Shown here: in pieces, positions 51,882 through 54,854 of the stretch | How the letters are laid out: each line of letters opens with the position of its first letter | Numbering within the stretch: the stretch's first letter is position 1 | DNA from: Streptomyces sp. SM11 | GTDB lineage: Bacteria > Actinomycetota > Actinomycetes > Streptomycetales > Streptomycetaceae | DNA length: 54,854 bases | Reading direction: 5' to 3' | NCBI RefSeq assembly: GCF_002910905.1 | Contig: NZ_NEUE01000073.1 | Location: 1-54,854, forward strand | Notes under the pieces: model-generated | The model's database searches: none | What the model was told of the DNA's origin: nothing | Seen by the model: only the letters and a program-made list of their open reading frames with translations | Translations under genes and position numbers: made by a program

Positions 51882-51938
51882 CCTTGCTACGCGTAAGTGA
51901 CGTTGCCATGCGTACGTGACGTCGCTACGCGTACGTCT
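51882..51938. repeat. three tandem 19-bp repeats around ACGCGT, ending in a gene's 3' end
   Basis: Copies at 51882-51900, 51901-51919 and 51920-51938 share the pattern CNTYGCYAYGCGTAMGTGA. The last copy contains the final codons and stop (TYA-stop) of the minus-strand gene ending at 51925, as if the gene end had been duplicated outward. Confidence 0.7.
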
Positions 51939-52584
51939 CGATGTCCTCGATGGCCGCGAAGCCGAGACCGTACGCGCTCATCCCTCGCCCGTACGCCCCG
52001 ATGTGCACGCCCTCGTGGGCGGATCCGGCGAGCACCCAGCCGAACTCGGACTCGCGGTAGTGGAACTCCACCGGCACCCCGTCCACCGGTAGGGAGAGCG
52101 TCGACCAGGGTGCGCTGCCGAGGTCGTCGGCGAGGGCGAACGCCGTCTCGGTCTGCTGGTCCAGCCAGTCGTCGCGCAGGGAGTGGTCCATCTGCGGCGG
52201 CCAGGTGTACGCCAGCAGTCCGGAGCCCGCGAGCCAGGCCGCCGAGGACACCGTGGTGGCGTCCAGCACGCCCGTACCGTCACCGCTGCGTCTCACCGGG
52301 CTCGCGGCCACGGTGATCACCGCAGCGAACCGCTCCTTGTCGGCGGAGCCGTCCGTCTTCACGGAGGGCTCGTCACCGTGCCCGACCGCCCCGTGCTGCA
52401 CCGTGCCGTCCGCGGCGGTGCCGACCTGCATCAGCCAGCGCGGGCCGGTGAAGGCCTCGTCCAGCCCGTACCAGGGGAAGGTCGCTGCCAGGTAGCCGTC
52501 GACGGTACGCCGGGCCGCCGGCACCTCCTCCGCCGTGGCCGTGCCCGGTACACCGTCCGTATCAATCCGACTCGTCGTCTCCAT
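51925..52584 (-). CDS. conserved hypothetical protein
   Basis: 219 aa from ATG 52584 behind GAGGAGG. Cytosolic, Trp-rich (TFPWYGLDEAFTGPRWLM, YTWPPQMDHSLRDDWLDQQ, ESEFGWVLAGSAHEGVHIG). I recognise no family; orthologues are usually annotated hypothetical in Streptomyces. Convergent with mrp. Confidence 0.75.
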   Translation of the reverse strand: METTSRIDTDGVPGTATAEEVPAARRTVDGYLAATFPWYGLDEAFTGPRWLMQVGTAADGTVQHGAVGHGDEPSVKTDGSADKERFAAVITVAASPVRRSGDGTGVLDATTVSSAAWLAGSGLLAYTWPPQMDHSLRDDWLDQQTETAFALADDLGSAPWSTLSLPVDGVPVEFHYRESEFGWVLAGSAHEGVHIGAYGRGMSAYGLGFAAIEDIETYA

Positions 52585-52709
52585 CTGCGCGGCCGCCTCC
52601 TCGATCAGTCATGATCCGGAGCGGCCCGCCCCCCGCGGGCGTGGGCGTCCTCGCAACCGGACAGATGGAGAATAGCCATACCGTCCGGACGAGTCGGGAT
52701 TGACCGGGG

Positions 52710-53210
52710 TCAGGTGGCGTCCGCGTCGAACGGGGGGCGCTCGGGCTGCTTCTGCGGCGGAGTCTTCTTCAGCAGGTCAGGAACGGTGTCGCCGGTCTTG
52801 GTGAGGCTGGTGGTGGAACCGTCCGCCGAAGCGCCCGCCGAGCCGTTCGCCGCGCTGTTGGCGGTATCGGACGCGGCCGGGGTACGCCCGTTGACCACGT
52901 CGGTGACGTCGGCCATCTCCTTGCGCAGGTCGAAGCTCTCGCGGATCTCCTTCAGCCCCAGGTCGTCGTTGCCGTCCATGAGCTGCTTGCGGACGAACGT
53001 CTTGGGGTTGAGGTCCTCGAACTCGAAGTCCTTGAACTGCGGGCCCAGCTCGGAGCGGATGTCTTCCTTGGCGCTGTCCGAGAACTCGCGGATCTTACGG
53101 ACGGTCCGCGTGACGTCCTGGATCAGCTTGGGCAGCTTGTCGGGGCCGAAGACCAGCACGGCCAGCACTCCGAGCGTCAACAGCTCCAGTGCGCCTATGT
53201 CATTGAACAC
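52710..53210 (-). CDS. tatB: TatB, twin-arginine translocase subunit
   Basis: 166 aa from GTG 53210 behind AGGAGCAGC. N-terminal single helix with the Glu and Gly-Pro hinge of Tat proteins (ALELLTLGVLAVLVFGPDKLPK), then amphipathic helix and acidic region; C-terminus is Ser/Thr/Ala-rich and disordered. Length and position next to htrA support TatB over TatA. Works with TatA/TatC, not in this window. Confidence 0.93.
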   Translation of the reverse strand: MFNDIGALELLTLGVLAVLVFGPDKLPKLIQDVTRTVRKIREFSDSAKEDIRSELGPQFKDFEFEDLNPKTFVRKQLMDGNDDLGLKEIRESFDLRKEMADVTDVVNGRTPAASDTANSAANGSAGASADGSTTSLTKTGDTVPDLLKKTPPQKQPERPPFDADAT

Positions 53211-53371
53211 CTTGCTGCTCCTCGTGTTCTCCGCGTGTTCTCCGTGCGATCGCGGCCCGGGGATCCCCGCTGCCCGGACCGCTCAAAGGTACCTGTCGAA
53301 GGTGTCCGGGCGGTACCTCGCGGTGGCCGCCGGGCGGACGGTCATGGTGACCAGGCCCTGGGGGACACCCC

Positions 53372-54854
53372 CTAGCCGCCGCTCGCCGAGCCGAGCGTCA
53401 GGGTCACGGTCTGTTCCTTGCCGCCGCGGGTCAGCTTGAGGTCGAGGTCGTCGCCGGGCCGGTGGGCCCGGATCTTCACGATCAGCTCCTCGCCGCTGTG
53501 CACGCGCTGGCCCTCGACCTGGGTGATGACGTCGCCGGACCTGATGCCCGCCTTGGCCGCGGGCCCGTCCTTCGCGACGGCGGGAGTGCCGTCGGCGCCC
53601 TTCGTGCCGACCTTGGCCCCGTCGCCGGTGTACTTCATGTCCAGCGTCACGCCGATGACCGGGTGGGTGGCCTTGCCGGTGCTGATCAGCTCCTCGGCGA
53701 CGCGCTTGCCCTGGTTGATCGGTATCGCGAAACCGAGGCCGATGGAGCCGGACTGGCCGCCCGCCTCGGGGCCCCGGGCGCTGTCTGCCGCACGGATGGC
53801 GCTGTTGATGCCGATGACGTGGGCCTGGGCGTCGACCAGTGGTCCGCCGGAGTTGCCCGGGTTGATCGGGGCGTCGGTCTGGAGGGCGTCGACGTAGCTG
53901 ATGTCGCTGCCGTCGCCCTTCTCGCCGCCGGCGGTGATCGGCCGCTGCTTGGCGCTGATGATGCCCGAGGTCACCGTGTTGGACAGGTCGAAGGGGGCGC
54001 CGATGGCCACTACCGGGTCGCCGACCTGGACGTTGTCGGAGTTGCCCAGGGGCAGGGGCTTGAGTCCGGAGACGCCGCGGACCCGGACGACCGCCAGGTC
54101 GTAGCCGCTGTCCTTGCCGACGAGCTCCGCGGACGCCGTCTCGCCGCTGCTGAACGTCACGGTGATGTCGCCGCTGGACCCGGCCGGGGCGACGACGTGG
54201 TTGTTGGTGAGGATGTGGCCCTGGCCGTCGAGGACGAAGCCGGTGCCCGTGCCGGACTCGGCCGTGCCGCTGACGTGCAGGGTGACCACGCTGGGCAGGG
54301 CGCTGGCGGCGATGCCCGCGATGCTCTCGGGGGCCCGGCCGCCGTTGTCGCGGCCCGCCTGCGGCAGCTCGACCGTGGTCAGCCCGCCGTTGCGCTCGAT
54401 GTACGCGCCGACTCCGCCTCCGATGCCGCCGGCGACCAGGGTCAGCAGGAGCACCCCCATGAACGCCCCGCCCCGGCGCTTCTTCCTGCGGCCGGACTCG
54501 ACGCCCTCGGGGGGTCCGGGCCGGGTCAGCGGCTGCCCCGGAGCACCCCACGGGTCGTACTGGAGCCACTGCGAGTGCTGCTGGGGTGCCGGTGCCGGGT
54601 GCGGCCCCTGATGCTCGGAGGGCCCCTGCGGCTGCGGTGCGTGGGGCGTGTGGGCGGCCGGCGCCGGGGGCTGGGCGGATGCCTGGGGCTGTGGGGGCGA
54701 GAGCGGGAATCCGTCGGCGGGCCGGGCGTGCGGGGGCGTCGAGCCGTCGGCAGGTGCCGGCGTGGGGGCCGGGACTCCGGCGCCGTTCGTCGCGGCGTAC
54801 TGCGGGGGCGGTCCTCCGGCCCCCGGCGGTACGACGGTGCCGTGGGCCGGGGTC
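53372..54854 (-). CDS. HtrA-like serine protease with PDZ domain (N-terminus outside window)
   Basis: The frame stays open to the right edge; 493 residues are visible and the true start lies beyond 54854. Order: Pro/Gln/Ala-rich cytosolic region, Arg/Lys patch (GRRKKRRGG), membrane anchor (MGVLLLTLVAGGIGGGVGAYI), trypsin-like domain with His in TNNHVVAPAG, Asp in GYDLAVVRV and Ser in NPGNSGGPLVDA, then one PDZ domain (PAAKAGIRSGDVITQVEG). DegP/HtrA-type envelope quality-control protease; placed beside tatB as in mycobacteria (Rv1223-Rv1224). An ATG at 54460 lies inside the membrane anchor and would truncate the protein. Confidence 0.93.
   Translation of the reverse strand, partial: TPAHGTVVPPGAGGPPPQYAATNGAGVPAPTPAPADGSTPPHARPADGFPLSPPQPQASAQPPAPAAHTPHAPQPQGPSEHQGPHPAPAPQQHSQWLQYDPWGAPGQPLTRPGPPEGVESGRRKKRRGGAFMGVLLLTLVAGGIGGGVGAYIERNGGLTTVELPQAGRDNGGRAPESIAGIAASALPSVVTLHVSGTAESGTGTGFVLDGQGHILTNNHVVAPAGSSGDITVTFSSGETASAELVGKDSGYDLAVVRVRGVSGLKPLPLGNSDNVQVGDPVVAIGAPFDLSNTVTSGIISAKQRPITAGGEKGDGSDISYVDALQTDAPINPGNSGGPLVDAQAHVIGINSAIRAADSARGPEAGGQSGSIGLGFAIPINQGKRVAEELISTGKATHPVIGVTLDMKYTGDGAKVGTKGADGTPAVAKDGPAAKAGIRSGDVITQVEGQRVHSGEELIVKIRAHRPGDDLDLKLTRGGKEQTVTLTLGSASGG

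Noticed and set aside
1..54854. CRISPR arrays, insertion sequences, prophage, integrase/attachment sites, tRNA or rRNA genes
   Set aside because: None seen; the repeats found are short local tandem copies without spacers or transposase genes.

Overview
The window is high-GC, gene-dense actinobacterial chromosome and is almost certainly Streptomyces. Support comes from frequent GTG starts, leaderless-looking genes, a WblC/WhiB7 regulator with AT-hook, an AdnAB helicase-nuclease pair, mycoredoxin, a SigR-type promoter, MoeZ, and DUF3107/DUF3152/DUF6758 proteins. The gene order resembles the chromosomal core around SCO5149-SCO5196 of S. coelicolor, as far as I can recall it. No mobile element, CRISPR array, rRNA or tRNA was seen; the region is housekeeping and stress physiology rather than a recent island.

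Layout. 1-4.6 kb: partial TerD stress protein, a YgjP-type zinc protease, an orphan E1-like protein resembling the leader-binding partner of azole RiPP cyclodehydratases, an ABC1/UbiB kinase and a small CxxC protein. 4.6-8.8 kb: wblC with a long leader (uORF plus intrinsic terminator), uvrD2, and mycoredoxin behind a SigR-like promoter. 8.8-19 kb: nudC, an M20 peptidase, adnB, adnA and an alkyltransferase-like protein. 19-26.7 kb: a kinase-like/flippase fusion membrane protein, two tandem secreted tripeptidyl-aminopeptidase-like lipoproteins, and moeZ. 26.8-32 kb: a tightly packed operon of PelF-like glycosyltransferase, membrane protein, micro-ORF, NAD-epimerase and spherulin-4 (GH135-like) protein, which I read as a reduced Pel-like exopolysaccharide locus. 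32-42.4 kb: DUF3152 metzincin-like protein, two alpha/beta hydrolases, a small acidic protein, TetR, DUF3107, a ferritin-like protein, a DEAD-box helicase with an arginine-island tail, a NYN nuclease and a 50-aa protein with a structured leader. 42.4-54.9 kb: MarC, PHP phosphoesterase, DUF6758, SUFU-domain protein, a magnesium block (CorA behind a peptide-encoding leader, a channel-less MgtE-like CBS protein, DUF1003), Mrp, TatB and a partial HtrA.

How it fits together. From memory of M. tuberculosis, two conserved actinobacterial blocks appear to abut here: the Rv3195-Rv3211 region (kinase, whiB7, uvrD2, mrx1, nudC, adnBA, MGMT-like, moeB, DUF3152, tetR, DUF3107, ferritin-like, rhlE) and the Rv1223-Rv1239 region (htrA, tatB, mrp, DUF1003, MgtE-like, corA). 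Themes are resistance to translation inhibitors (wblC), DNA repair (uvrD2, adnAB, ATL), thiol redox (mrx1, SigR), sulfur transfer (moeZ) and envelope and magnesium homeostasis. The most discovery-worthy parts are the Pel-like operon, whose GH135 member seems to have lost its catalytic residues; the leader ORF upstream of corA; the orphan RiPP-type E1-like protein; and the wblC attenuator.
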